A stretch of DNA of 21,122 nucleotides, taken from NCBI GenBank assembly GCA_032250585.1, contig JAVVFH010000033.1:1-21122 (forward strand). Direction: 5' to 3'. Every line of letters begins with the position of its first letter. Position 1 is the first letter of the stretch. The position numbers were made by a program, and so were the translations under genes. Below, piece by piece: positions 7,156 through 14,998 of this stretch. Below the pieces are notes generated by a model. It was not told the DNA's origin. It made no database searches and saw nothing but the letters and a program-made list of their open reading frames with translations. Origin of the DNA: JAVVFH01 sp032250585 (GTDB taxonomy: Bacteria; Pseudomonadota; Gammaproteobacteria; Xanthomonadales; SZUA-36).

Positions 7156-7183
7156 CTTAAGGCGTTTTTAAGCCTGGGTTAAG
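7156..7183 (+). promoter_or_regulatory. PmrA/QseB-type box, three half-sites at 11-bp spacing
   Basis: CTTAAG (7156-7161), TTTAAG (7167-7172) and GTTAAG (7178-7183) are separated by exactly 5 bases each, giving an 11-bp direct-repeat period. The published PmrA/QseB box is YTTAAK-N5-YTTAAK; the first two half-sites fit it fully and the third fits except for its first base. The box ends 27 bases before the ATG of an OmpR-type regulator of that class, suggesting autoregulation. It also lies in the spacer shared with the divergent secreted-protein gene. Confidence 0.7.
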
Positions 7184-7210
7184 CTGGCCCGGCGAGGGCA
7201 GGAGCCGAAA

Positions 7211-8146
7211 ATGCGCATCCTGATCATCGAGGACAATCAACAGGTCGCCCGGCAAGTCGGGCAGGCGCTGAAAGGCGCGCGTTACGTGGTGGACACCACC
7301 TTTGACGGTGAGCAAGGCTGGTTTTTGGGCGACACCGAGGACTACGACGCCGTCATTCTGGACCTCGGCCTGCCGCGGCTCGACGGCCTCACGCTGCTGC
7401 AACGCTGGCGCCGCAGCGGCAACCAGGTGCCGGTGCTGATCCTGACCAGCCGGGACACCTGGCGCGAAAAGGTGGCCGGACTGCGCGCCGGTGCGGACGA
7501 TTACCTGGCCAAGCCCTTCGAATTCGAGGAAATGCTGGCGCGGGTGGAAGCACTGATCCGCCGCTCATCGGGGCACGCCAGCCCTGTTTTAAGCTGCGGG
7601 CCGGTGGAACTCGACACGGTGTCCGCCCGTGTAACGCTGGACGGCGCGCCGGTCGCGCTCACCGCGCTGGAATTCCGCGTGCTGGAATACCTGATGCAGA
7701 AAAAAGGCAAGGTCGTCTCCAAGGCGGAGCTGACCGAGCACATCTACAGTCAAGACTTCGATCGCGACTCCAACGTGATCGAAGTCCTGATCAACCACCT
7801 GCGCGGCAAAGCGCATGTATTCACCTACCTGGAAGAATTGGCATCCGCCAGCCGGCTATCCCCCGACGGGCGTTTTGCGCTGGCTTCCGAGCCTGGCGAT
7901 CGGCGTTTTCGCGACCTTCGGTCCGGTTGGCACTGGGAGGTCCGGCGGGGCGAGGAAACACTGGCGCGCTCCACCTCGCTGGACGGCGAACGGCTGAACC
8001 TGAGTCAACTGGAGAATGGCGCAGACACCAGGCGGTACGAAGTCACCGGTCCGGCAGAGCAAAAATTGCGCGTGCAGACCCTGCGGCTGAGGCCAGCAGG
8101 AGCGAGCGCGCCGCTGACCTGGCGCACGCGGTCAAAAATCCCCTGA
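7211..8146 (+). CDS. OmpR/PmrA-like response regulator, truncated and fused in frame to a sensor-kinase periplasmic remnant
   Basis: The start is supported by AGGAG 7 bases upstream. Residues 1-118 are a receiver domain with intact E8/D9, phospho-acceptor D51, T79 and K101. Residues 125-200 are a winged-helix DNA-binding domain of the PmrA/QseB/PhoP type (TALEFRVLEYL, recognition helix SNVIEVLINHLRGK). The usual final beta-hairpin wing (about 20-25 residues) is missing: after K200 the frame runs directly into AHVFTYLEELASASRLSPDGRF and DLRSGWHWEVRRGEETLARS, which look like the periplasmic sensor of a PhoQ-type histidine kinase without its first membrane helix. From about residue 295 the frame no longer makes sense and stops at 8146. 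This looks like an in-frame deletion joining two adjacent genes. Whether the product still binds DNA is uncertain. Confidence 0.8.
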   Translation: MRILIIEDNQQVARQVGQALKGARYVVDTTFDGEQGWFLGDTEDYDAVILDLGLPRLDGLTLLQRWRRSGNQVPVLILTSRDTWREKVAGLRAGADDYLAKPFEFEEMLARVEALIRRSSGHASPVLSCGPVELDTVSARVTLDGAPVALTALEFRVLEYLMQKKGKVVSKAELTEHIYSQDFDRDSNVIEVLINHLRGKAHVFTYLEELASASRLSPDGRFALASEPGDRRFRDLRSGWHWEVRRGEETLARSTSLDGERLNLSQLENGADTRRYEVTGPAEQKLRVQTLRLRPAGASAPLTWRTRSKIP

Positions 8147-8760
8147 CCGTGCTCAACAACGAGGCGACAGCTATGCCGGAGGCACAAAGCGAACTGGTGC
8201 TGCAACAAACTGCCGACATCGCTCGCAGCATCGATCATTACCTCGCGCGGGCCAAAACCTCCGGCGCCAAAAACCTGCTCGGCAGCCTGACCCCGGTCAA
8301 GGCCGTGATCGAGGACCTGCTGTTCGTCATGCGCCGTCTCTACCGGCAGCGTGAACTCGATTTCGATACCTCCGGACTCGGCAGCTGCGCCTTCCGCGGC
8401 GATGCACAGGACCTCGAGGACATGCTGGGCAACCTGCTGGACAATGCTGGGAAATGGGCGCGCAAAAGGATCCTGGTGCACTGTAAATCGCGCAACGACC
8501 GGTTGCTGTTATCGATCGAGGACGACGGGGCCGGCATCCCGGAAGAGGAGTTGGAAAGCGCGCTCGAACGGGGCCGGAAGCTGGACGAATCCAGGTCCGG
8601 ACAGGGCCTGGGGTTGGCGATCGCCCATGAAATCGCCGAACTCTACGGCGGCAAGCTGACACTCAGCCGCAGCGGTTACGGCGGCCTGTGCGCCGAACTC
8701 GAATTGCCCGGCGAGGGTCAGTGCGACGCCGCCGGGCCAGCCAGCCCCGGGCAGCACTGA
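8101..8760 (+). pseudogene. Histidine-kinase core (DHp and ATPase), out-of-frame remnant
   Basis: In a different frame from the upstream sensor remnant, codons from about 8101 encode a PhoQ-like H-box DLAHAVKNPLTVL (phospho-acceptor His codon at 8125-8127). Then come an N box (DMLGNLLDNAGKWA), a G1 box (IEDDGAGIP) and a G2 box (GQGLGLAIAHEIAELYGG), ending at a TGA at 8758-8760. The catalytic ATPase domain is complete. The second membrane helix and the HAMP linker expected between sensor and H-box are missing, and the frame changes at that point. The first in-frame ATG (8173) lies after the H-box and has no clear ribosome-binding site. It would have formed a two-component pair with the regulator upstream. 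A functional kinase from this sequence is unlikely; an assembly error is possible. Confidence 0.75.
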
Positions 8761-8780
8761 TCGAGTCCGTACCGGCTTTT

Positions 8781-10049
8781 TCAGCCGTTCGCGTAAGCCG
8801 CGGCCACTTCCGAGGCGATAATTTCCACGCCCCGGCGCACCTTGCCCTGATCCTGGGCGTAGGAAACGCGGATGCACTCGTGCCGGTGCGGCCAGTCATC
8901 CTCCAGCCCGAAGAAACAATGCTGACCCGGGACGATCAGCACCCCGCGTTTTTTCAACCGCTCGTAAAGCCGCTGGCTGCCGATCGGCAAACCCTCGAAC
9001 CACAGCCACAGGAAAAAGGCGCCCTCGGGTTTGTGGATGCGAAACGGCAGGCCGCCGAGGCATTGTTCGAACCAGCGCAGCGTCTGGCCGGCGCGCTCGC
9101 GGTAGAAGGGCCTGACCTGCCGGCGCACGAGTTCGAGGATCTCGCCGCTGCGGAACCATTCGGCGGCAATGGCCGGTCCAAGGTTGCCGCAAGCCAGGTT
9201 GACGATGCCGTTGGCGTTGGCGAAGGCGTGGATGAGTTCCTCGCGGGCGACGACGATACCGGTGCGCACGCCCGGCAGGCCCAGCTTGGAAAGGCTCAGC
9301 AGCAGGATGGTATTGTCGTTCCAGTGCGGTTGTGCCGGAGTGAACAGTATGTCGGGGAAGGGCTGCCCGTAGGCGCCGTCGATAATCAGCGGTATGCCAC
9401 GGCCGCGCGCGATCTCGTCCAGGCGGGTCACTTCGCGGTCGGTCAGCACGTTGCCGGTCGGGTTCGTCGGCCGCGACACGCAAAGGGCGGCAGCCCGCCG
9501 GTCCCGATCCAGTTCCAGATCCAGGCGGTCGAAATCGACGCGGTACTTGAACTGGTGCCCGTCCAGCAATTCGATATCGGGTCGCGTGGCGGAAAAAAGG
9601 CCCGCGTCCAGCCCCGCGTCCGCGTAGCCGAGGTATTCCGGAATCAGCGGCAAATGTATCGTGCGTCGGCTGCCGTCGCTCATGCGCCCGGCCAGCATGT
9701 TGAACAACAGGAAAAAAGCCGACTGACTGCCGTTCGAGACTGCGATGTTGTCCCGGCTCAACGCCCAACCGTACTGCCGACGCAGAAACGCCGCCAGTGC
9801 GTCGCGAAATGCCAGGTCGCCGGCGGGCGACTGGTAGAGTCCGAAAAGCCGCTGGCGCTGCGCCGGGTCCTGCAACAGCATTTCGAGCCGCTGGCGGAAC
9901 ACCGCCTCCATGCCCGGCAGGCGACCCGGGTTGCCGCCGCCCATCATGATCATGTCCGGGTTCTCGACCACCGCGTGGCCGATGTCGTCCATCAGGCCGA
10001 CGATGCCCGATTCCCCGGCCAGTTTCTCGCCGAATGCGGACAGTTTCAT
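8781..10049 (-). CDS. avtA: Valine-pyruvate aminotransferase
   Basis: 422 residues, the length of E. coli AvtA (about 417). The enzyme is a PLP-dependent fold-type-I transaminase converting valine and pyruvate to 2-oxoisovalerate and alanine in the cytoplasm. Matches to E. coli AvtA run throughout: GGGNP (37-41), SNGSQSAFFLLFN (105-117), CVSRPTNPTGNV (190-201), DGAYGQPFP (224-232), the PLP lysine K255 in SLSKLGLPG, and KPEGAFFLWLWF near the C-terminus. The start is conserved (MKLSAFGEKL against MTFSLFGDKF) although the ribosome-binding site is weak. It lies 63 bases after the SWIM-SNF2 gene on the same strand, so it may share its transcript; no functional link between the two is obvious. It converges on the damaged kinase gene. 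Confidence 0.93.
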   Translation of the reverse strand: MKLSAFGEKLAGESGIVGLMDDIGHAVVENPDMIMMGGGNPGRLPGMEAVFRQRLEMLLQDPAQRQRLFGLYQSPAGDLAFRDALAAFLRRQYGWALSRDNIAVSNGSQSAFFLLFNMLAGRMSDGSRRTIHLPLIPEYLGYADAGLDAGLFSATRPDIELLDGHQFKYRVDFDRLDLELDRDRRAAALCVSRPTNPTGNVLTDREVTRLDEIARGRGIPLIIDGAYGQPFPDILFTPAQPHWNDNTILLLSLSKLGLPGVRTGIVVAREELIHAFANANGIVNLACGNLGPAIAAEWFRSGEILELVRRQVRPFYRERAGQTLRWFEQCLGGLPFRIHKPEGAFFLWLWFEGLPIGSQRLYERLKKRGVLIVPGQHCFFGLEDDWPHRHECIRVSYAQDQGKVRRGVEIIASEVAAAYANG

Positions 10050-10112
10050 CTAGCCGCCGCTATTGCGAATGGTCATGGCCACCATTTCAGCCCCTCCCGA
10101 TTGTAATTGCAA

Positions 10113-13100
10113 TCAATCGCCGGACAGCAGGGCCCGGATGGTTGCCTCGTCGATCGGCGGTTCGTTGCTTTTGCGACCGCTGCCATAAACGCCTTCGGCC
10201 AGTTTTTGCTTGCGCGCCTGCAAAGCCAGGATTTTTTCTTCCACGGTGCCTTCGGTAACCAGCTTGTAGATGAATACCGGTTTATCCTGTCCGATGCGGT
10301 GAGCGCGGTCCGTGGCCTGATGCTCGACGGCCGGGTTCCACCAGGGATCGTAGTGGATCACGGTGTCGGCCTCAACCAGGTTCAGGCCCACGCCGCCGGC
10401 CTTGAGGCTGACCAGGAACAGGGCGACCTCGCCGTCGCGAAAGCGCTGGATGGCGACATCGCGCTTGCGCGTCTGGCCGGTAAGCTTGGCGTACGCGATG
10501 CCGCGCTTGTCCAGTTCAGTCTCGATCAGGCCCAGCATGGTCGTGAACTGCGAAAACAGCAGCACCCGACGGCCTTCTTCCAGCAATTCCGGCAGCAGAT
10601 CGAACAGCAGGTTGAACTTGGCCGATGGCGTGCCGCTGGAGCCGGGCATGCCCTTGGGCAGCAAACGAGGGTCACAACAGACCTGGCGCAGTTTCAGCAG
10701 GGCCTCCAGCACGATGATGTGGCTTCTGGCCAGGCCCTTGGCGGCGATTGCGTTGCGAACTTTCTTTTCCATCGTCAGCCGGATGCTTTCATACAGCCGG
10801 GCCTGTTTGGCGTCGAATTTGGCCTGGCGCAGCAGTTCGGTTTTAGGCGGCAGTTCGGTGGCGACCAGGTCCTTGGTACGGCGCAGCAGAAACGGTGCGA
10901 TGCGCCGGTTGAGGCGCTCCAGCCGATCTGAATCGTTGTGTTTTTCAATCGGCGTGCGGTAGTTGCGGGTAAAGCTCTCACGGTTGCCCAAAAAACCGGG
11001 CATCAGGAAGTCGAACTGGGCCCATAGCTCGCCCAGGTGGTTTTCCATCGGCGTGCCGGTCAGGCAGAGGCGCTGCCCGCAGTTGAGCTTTCGGACCACT
11101 TGTGCGGCATGGGCGCGCGGGTTCTTGATCTGCTGGGCTTCGTCCAGGATCAGGCAGTGCCATGGTTGCTGGAGCAGCACTTCACGATCGCGCGGCAGCA
11201 ACGGGTAGGTGGTCATTACCAGGTCGAAGTCGGTCAGCCTGCCGAAATCATCACTGCGGTCCGGACCGTGCAGAATCAGCACCTCCAGCCCCGGCGTGAA
11301 CAGCGCTGCCTCGCGCCGCCAGTTGCCCATCAGGCTGGTCGGCGCGACGATCAGGCTGGGGTGCTGCATCCGCCCGGCGCGCTTTTCCACGGCCAGGTGG
11401 GCAAGGGTCTGAACGGTCTTGCCCAGCCCCATATCATCGGCCAGGATCCCGCCAAAACCGTATTCGCGCAGGAATTGCAGCCAGTCCAGGCCGTGCTGCT
11501 GGTATTCGCGTAACTGGCCCTTGAACGTGGTCGGGAGTTCAACGGCCTGCAGTCCGGAGAAATCAGCCAGCTTGCGGGCCAGTTCCTTCAGGCTGGTCGC
11601 ACCGCGCACCGGGATGCCTTCGAGGTCCAGCAGCCGGGTCGCGTCGGGCCGGGCCAACTCCAGCGTGTCCTCGCCGACCCGGTCGTACAGGTCGACAATG
11701 GTCTTGAGCACCGGCTCGATCTGCCTGGCCGGCACGCTGACGTAGTGGCCTTCGCCGGTGTCCAGGTAGAGCGTTTCGGGCAGGTCGCCGGGGCGATACT
11801 TTTGCAGCAACTGGCTGACCAGCGGCAGCAAGGGCATCTTCCTGCCGTCGCACTCCAGGTCGAAGCGCAGGCTGAACCAGTCGTTGCCCTGGTTTTCGAT
11901 TTCGCCGTCGATGCCGTCGGATTCGCTGACTGTGAAACCGCGCTCGCCACCCCGTTCGATCTGCCAGCCGGCAGCGCGCAGCCCGGGTGCGCTGGTCTGC
12001 AGCCAGGCCAGCCAGGCGTCGCGCAACGCGGTGCCCTCGAGCTCTCCGGCCATCCGGAAGCTTTTTTCGTCAATCGACGCGAGACCGGTCTCAAACAGCG
12101 CTTGCCGGATTTTGCGTTCGGCGTCCGGGTCGCGATGGAATCGCAGCAAACGGCGGTCGGATTCGGCGACGATTTCAGTTTGCGGATGGTCGGGTGAAAC
12201 CAGCAGACCGTCGTACTTGTATTTCAGGCTGGCGCATGCAGGGCCGGCACGGGCGGGATCGAATTCGACGCTCAGCCAGCCCGACGGCGGATCATCGATA
12301 TTTTCGTACTCCACCTCCACCGGGGTCGCAATTTCGGGCATCGTCAGCGCCAACTTGTGGCTGAGGTCTTGCGCTTGGGCCACCGGCACGACCGGGGCGC
12401 GTCGAAGCCATTCCAGCCTGCGGTTGTCCACGCCCGCGGGCAGTTCCAGGGTGCCGATCGTCAGCGACTCGGAATCGACATAACAGGGTGGCTCGGACGG
12501 CACCAGCAGGCCTCCGCCCCGGATGCTCAGCCGCAGCCGGTAGCCGTTTCTCTGCTTGCCGGTCCAGCTCAGCTCCAGTTCGCGCGGCTCGCCCGGCTGA
12601 AAAGGGCCATGCCGCTCAAGGCCCCAGAACGCCCGTCCCGATTCGGCCATCCTGATCAACGCCAGGTGGCCGGCCGCGCCGGACGCGGCGAATTGCTGTG
12701 TCCAATGGTGATGACGGCTTGCCCGTATCAGGGACAGGATTTCTTCGTCGATTGGGCGCAGGTAGTTCGGTTGGTTCCAGGAGTTGTGGATCGATGATGG
12801 GTAAATGAGGCGCCCCTTGCCCCAGGTGCCATCCTTCTTGAGCCGGGCAATGCTGAATTTGAATTCGAGATCGCTGCCGGGGCCCGGTTTCCGGTCCAGC
12901 AGATAAAGCAAGGCCTCGGGCGAGCCAGCCGCCGGGTCGACGTCGCCAGGCAGTTCGGCCAGCCAGTCGGCGACTTCATCGCGACCCACAGGCCCCCGCA
13001 GCGTCGACGCTTGCCAGGTCAAGACCAGAGCGACGACGTGCTTGCAATTGAATTCGACCGGGCAGGTGCAGTCGCCGTCCAGCATTTTGTCCTGCCCGTC

Positions 13101-13304
13101 GGGCCGGATCACTATCTGCTGCCGGTAAGGCTCGAATTGCGTCCCCCGACAGGAACCGGTCAGAAGCACGCCGCCGTCCGGCAGGCGCCCGACCTGCTCC
13201 AGTCTGGCGTGTCCGTCGCGAAAATAACGGTTGCCGCGCTGCCAGGAACCAGGATCGGTCTCGCGTGCCAACCATTCAGCCGAAAGTGATTGGGGACGAA
13301 TCAT
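10113..13304 (-). CDS. SWIM zinc-finger SNF2-family helicase/ATPase
   Basis: 1063 residues from the ATG at 13304; a TTG seven codons earlier is possible, and neither has a strong Shine-Dalgarno. The N-terminal SWIM zinc finger has Cys79, Cys81, Cys87 and His89 (CTCPVEFNCKH). After about 450 residues of poorly conserved sequence comes the SNF2 ATPase: ILADDMGLGKT (Walker A lysine K629), LILDEAQQIKN (D721, E722), CLTGTPMENHLGELW, then the second lobe with VLLFSQFTTML and DPWWNPAVEHQATDRAHRIGQ. This is the usual bacterial SNF2 form of about 1000-1100 residues. These proteins are dsDNA translocases thought to remodel protein-DNA or transcription complexes; the bacterial role is poorly defined. 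All ATPase motifs look intact. Confidence 0.93.
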   Translation of the reverse strand: MIRPQSLSAEWLARETDPGSWQRGNRYFRDGHARLEQVGRLPDGGVLLTGSCRGTQFEPYRQQIVIRPDGQDKMLDGDCTCPVEFNCKHVVALVLTWQASTLRGPVGRDEVADWLAELPGDVDPAAGSPEALLYLLDRKPGPGSDLEFKFSIARLKKDGTWGKGRLIYPSSIHNSWNQPNYLRPIDEEILSLIRASRHHHWTQQFAASGAAGHLALIRMAESGRAFWGLERHGPFQPGEPRELELSWTGKQRNGYRLRLSIRGGGLLVPSEPPCYVDSESLTIGTLELPAGVDNRRLEWLRRAPVVPVAQAQDLSHKLALTMPEIATPVEVEYENIDDPPSGWLSVEFDPARAGPACASLKYKYDGLLVSPDHPQTEIVAESDRRLLRFHRDPDAERKIRQALFETGLASIDEKSFRMAGELEGTALRDAWLAWLQTSAPGLRAAGWQIERGGERGFTVSESDGIDGEIENQGNDWFSLRFDLECDGRKMPLLPLVSQLLQKYRPGDLPETLYLDTGEGHYVSVPARQIEPVLKTIVDLYDRVGEDTLELARPDATRLLDLEGIPVRGATSLKELARKLADFSGLQAVELPTTFKGQLREYQQHGLDWLQFLREYGFGGILADDMGLGKTVQTLAHLAVEKRAGRMQHPSLIVAPTSLMGNWRREAALFTPGLEVLILHGPDRSDDFGRLTDFDLVMTTYPLLPRDREVLLQQPWHCLILDEAQQIKNPRAHAAQVVRKLNCGQRLCLTGTPMENHLGELWAQFDFLMPGFLGNRESFTRNYRTPIEKHNDSDRLERLNRRIAPFLLRRTKDLVATELPPKTELLRQAKFDAKQARLYESIRLTMEKKVRNAIAAKGLARSHIIVLEALLKLRQVCCDPRLLPKGMPGSSGTPSAKFNLLFDLLPELLEEGRRVLLFSQFTTMLGLIETELDKRGIAYAKLTGQTRKRDVAIQRFRDGEVALFLVSLKAGGVGLNLVEADTVIHYDPWWNPAVEHQATDRAHRIGQDKPVFIYKLVTEGTVEEKILALQARKQKLAEGVYGSGRKSNEPPIDEATIRALLSGD

Positions 13305-13345
13305 CCGGGAGTGTAACGTTTGCAATACATTCCCTCATGCTATCT

Positions 13346-13374
13346 TTGCCCGGCGGTCCCGAAAAGGGTATAAG
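13346..13374 (+). promoter_or_regulatory. Candidate sigma-70 promoter of the secreted-protein gene
   Basis: TTGCCC (13346-13351), 17 bases, then TATAAG (13369-13374), about 55 bases before the ATG at 13429. Both boxes are reasonable sigma-70 matches with ideal spacing. Confidence 0.5.
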
Positions 13375-13428
13375 GGAACGGCATCGTGCGCCACAAAAAG
13401 GCGAGTAAACCCTCAGGGAGGAGGATTC

Positions 13429-14106
13429 ATGATGACCCGCAGCTTGATCGCAGCACTCGTGTTTCTCGTCTCAGGCGTTTCGCCGGCGCTCGCTGCAATC
13501 GAATTCAAAATCGAAGAACCCGCCCCGGCAGCCATCAAGTCCGGCATTGGCCAGATTGCCGGCTGGGCAGTCAGCGACCGCAGGATCGTGTCGGTAGAAG
13601 CATTCATCAACGACATACCGCTGGGAAATCTGCCCTATGGCGGCAGCCGCCAGGACGTGGCCGCGGCGTTCCCCGAGTTGCCCGACGCCGGGTTTTCCGG
13701 CTGGGCCATGAAATGGAATTATTCGCTGCTCGAGGAAGGGGAGCACGAACTCCGGATTCTGATCAGGGATGAAAACGGCGCTGCAAGCAGCGCCAACGTC
13801 ATCTTCTACGTCACGCAGTTCCAGTCTGAATTCATTCCGGACCCATCCGCTGTCGAAACAACGGCGGCAACAGTGCGCAGCTCCGAAGACGGCAGGATCG
13901 TGTTGGAGGGTGCCCGGGTTGAGGGAGAAAACGTGGATATCGAGTTGGCATGGGACACGGCCTCACAACAGTTCCTGATCCAGTTCATCGACTACGGGAC
14001 GGAAGACAGTCCGAACCAGTCGCCCACGGCAAACGCCGGCCCCGACTTCAGACGGACAGTTACATTGTCAGCCTGTGGCTGGACAGCCCTGGGCACTGCG
14101 TGCTGA
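13429..14106 (+). CDS. Secreted beta-domain protein, frame-disrupted at its C-terminus
   Basis: 225 residues with an excellent ribosome-binding site (GGGAGGAGG, 13416-13424); ATG codons at 13429 and 13432 are both usable. Residues 1-22 form a signal peptide (SLIAALVFLVSGVSPALA). A beta-sandwich-like domain follows (SGIGQIAGWAVSDRRIVSVEAFINDIPLG), of a kind found at the N-terminus of secreted gammaproteobacterial proteins. Near the end, NQSPTANAGPD is the typical opening of a PKD-like or similar extracellular repeat, but after GPD the sequence stops making sense and terminates at 14106. The next frame carries the end of a CAP domain, so the original protein was probably longer (beta domain, PKD-like linker, CAP domain) and has lost an internal segment with a frame change. 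Confidence 0.65.
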   Translation: MMTRSLIAALVFLVSGVSPALAAIEFKIEEPAPAAIKSGIGQIAGWAVSDRRIVSVEAFINDIPLGNLPYGGSRQDVAAAFPELPDAGFSGWAMKWNYSLLEEGEHELRILIRDENGAASSANVIFYVTQFQSEFIPDPSAVETTAATVRSSEDGRIVLEGARVEGENVDIELAWDTASQQFLIQFIDYGTEDSPNQSPTANAGPDFRRTVTLSACGWTALGTAC

Positions 14107-14207
14107 TCATGAGTTCCGACTTTACCCACGCCGGCATAGGCAGCGGCCACGACACCGGGAACGATTTCAGGTTCCATCACTTCTGGACACTGGATTTTGG
14201 TGGTTGA
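14050..14207 (+). pseudogene. C-terminal fragment of a CAP (SCP/YkwD-type) domain, out of frame
   Basis: In the frame ending at the TGA 14205-14207, codons from about 14058 read SYIVSLWLDSPGHC, then IMSSDFTHAGIGSG and HHFWTLDFGG. This matches the end of bacterial CAP domains (W-SPGH-xxIM-xxF-xxGxG, then WTxxFG). The first two thirds of the domain, with its catalytic-site His and Glu, are missing, and there is no start codon or ribosome-binding site of its own. It is the remnant tail of the gene starting at 13429. Confidence 0.6.
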
Positions 14208-14294
14208 ACCCCGGGGGCGGGCTGATGTACATCATTGTGGCCGGAACCCCACTCCCCTATAGTTTTGGTACCAGTCCTGAAAGGAGTCTGTGGC

Positions 14295-14903
14295 ATGAAC
14301 CGCATGCAAAAATGCCTGTTGACCCTGGCGTTCGTTCTCCCCGTCCAGCTGGGCGCACAAGGTCTCGAAACACTGGTGGAGGAATGCAATTCCTGTCATG
14401 GCCCGGACGGCGTGTCCGGACACGCCGATGTGCCTACGATCGCCGGCCAGTCTGCGGAGTACCTGGCCCGAAACCTGCGCGTATACCAGGACTGGGGTCG
14501 CCCCTGCGTGAAAAGCGCCTATCGCTACGGCGACACATCGCGGCCGCACAGCGACATGTGCCAGGTCACTGCAGATCTGTCGGACGAACAGTTCGACGCC
14601 CTCGCCAGCTATTACGCCGCGAAGGATTTCCAGCCCGCCCCGCAGGAATTCGATGCGGCGCTCGCGGAGGTCGGCGCCGGCCTCCACGAACAGCACTGCG
14701 AGAATTGCCATGCGGAAGGCGGCCGCGCTGCCAACCGGGTGCCGCGCCTCGCCGGGCAATGGATACCTTACCTGCGCAAATCACTCTCTTACGTGCCAAC
14801 CGGCGAACACCTGGTGCCCCGAACCATGGAAACGACCATCGCCGAGTTCAACGCGGAAGAAATCGACGCACTGATGCATTTCTTCGCCAGTCAGCAGGAC
14901 TGA
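14295..14903 (+). CDS. Secreted dihaem cytochrome c (c4-like)
   Basis: 202 residues from the ATG at 14295, with AAGGAG 8 bases upstream; a longer frame from 14235 would bury the signal peptide (residues 1-21, CLLTLAFVLPVQLGAQ). There are two haem-binding motifs, CNSCH (31-35) and CENCH (135-139), each followed by a likely axial Met (M88 in HSDM and M178 in PRTM), giving two cytochrome-c-type lobes as in cytochrome c4 and related electron carriers. Such proteins sit in the periplasm and carry electrons between quinol-oxidising complexes and oxidases or other acceptors. Oddity: Cys71 and Cys89 in the first lobe are not part of a haem motif and could form a disulfide around the Met loop. The partner enzyme is not in the window. 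Confidence 0.88.
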   Translation: MNRMQKCLLTLAFVLPVQLGAQGLETLVEECNSCHGPDGVSGHADVPTIAGQSAEYLARNLRVYQDWGRPCVKSAYRYGDTSRPHSDMCQVTADLSDEQFDALASYYAAKDFQPAPQEFDAALAEVGAGLHEQHCENCHAEGGRAANRVPRLAGQWIPYLRKSLSYVPTGEHLVPRTMETTIAEFNAEEIDALMHFFASQQD

Positions 14904-14951
14904 CCCGCACCGGGGATGTCCGGGTTTAAGCCGTCGCTGCGTCCCTGTACG

Positions 14952-14980
14952 ATTGTGGTTGGTTCGAACCAGCCCACAAT
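14952..14980. promoter_or_regulatory. 29-bp interrupted palindrome in front of glcB
   Basis: The outer arms ATTGTGG (14952-14958) and CCACAAT (14974-14980) enclose the perfect 12-bp palindrome TGGTTCGAACCA (14960-14971), with one extra base on the left and two on the right. It ends 18 bases before the glcB ATG. There is no T tract, so an operator, or an RNA hairpin near the ribosome-binding site, is more likely than a terminator. Confidence 0.55.
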
Positions 14981-14998
14981 GCCATCAGGACTGAACAT

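Noticed and set aside
7927..8100. Upstream part of the kinase frame beginning at a TTG
   Set aside because: This stretch (GGPAGRGNTGALHLAGRR) is the shadow of the sensor-coding frame, so the TTG is not accepted as the true kinase start.
8688..10106. 472-residue open frame on the plus strand opposite avtA
   Set aside because: Antisense shadow of a highly conserved gene in GC-rich DNA; no ribosome-binding site or recognisable protein.
10099..10114. Near-palindrome GATTG-N6-CAATC between the SNF2 gene and avtA
   Set aside because: It overlaps the SNF2 stop codon and has a central mismatch; chance occurrence is likely.
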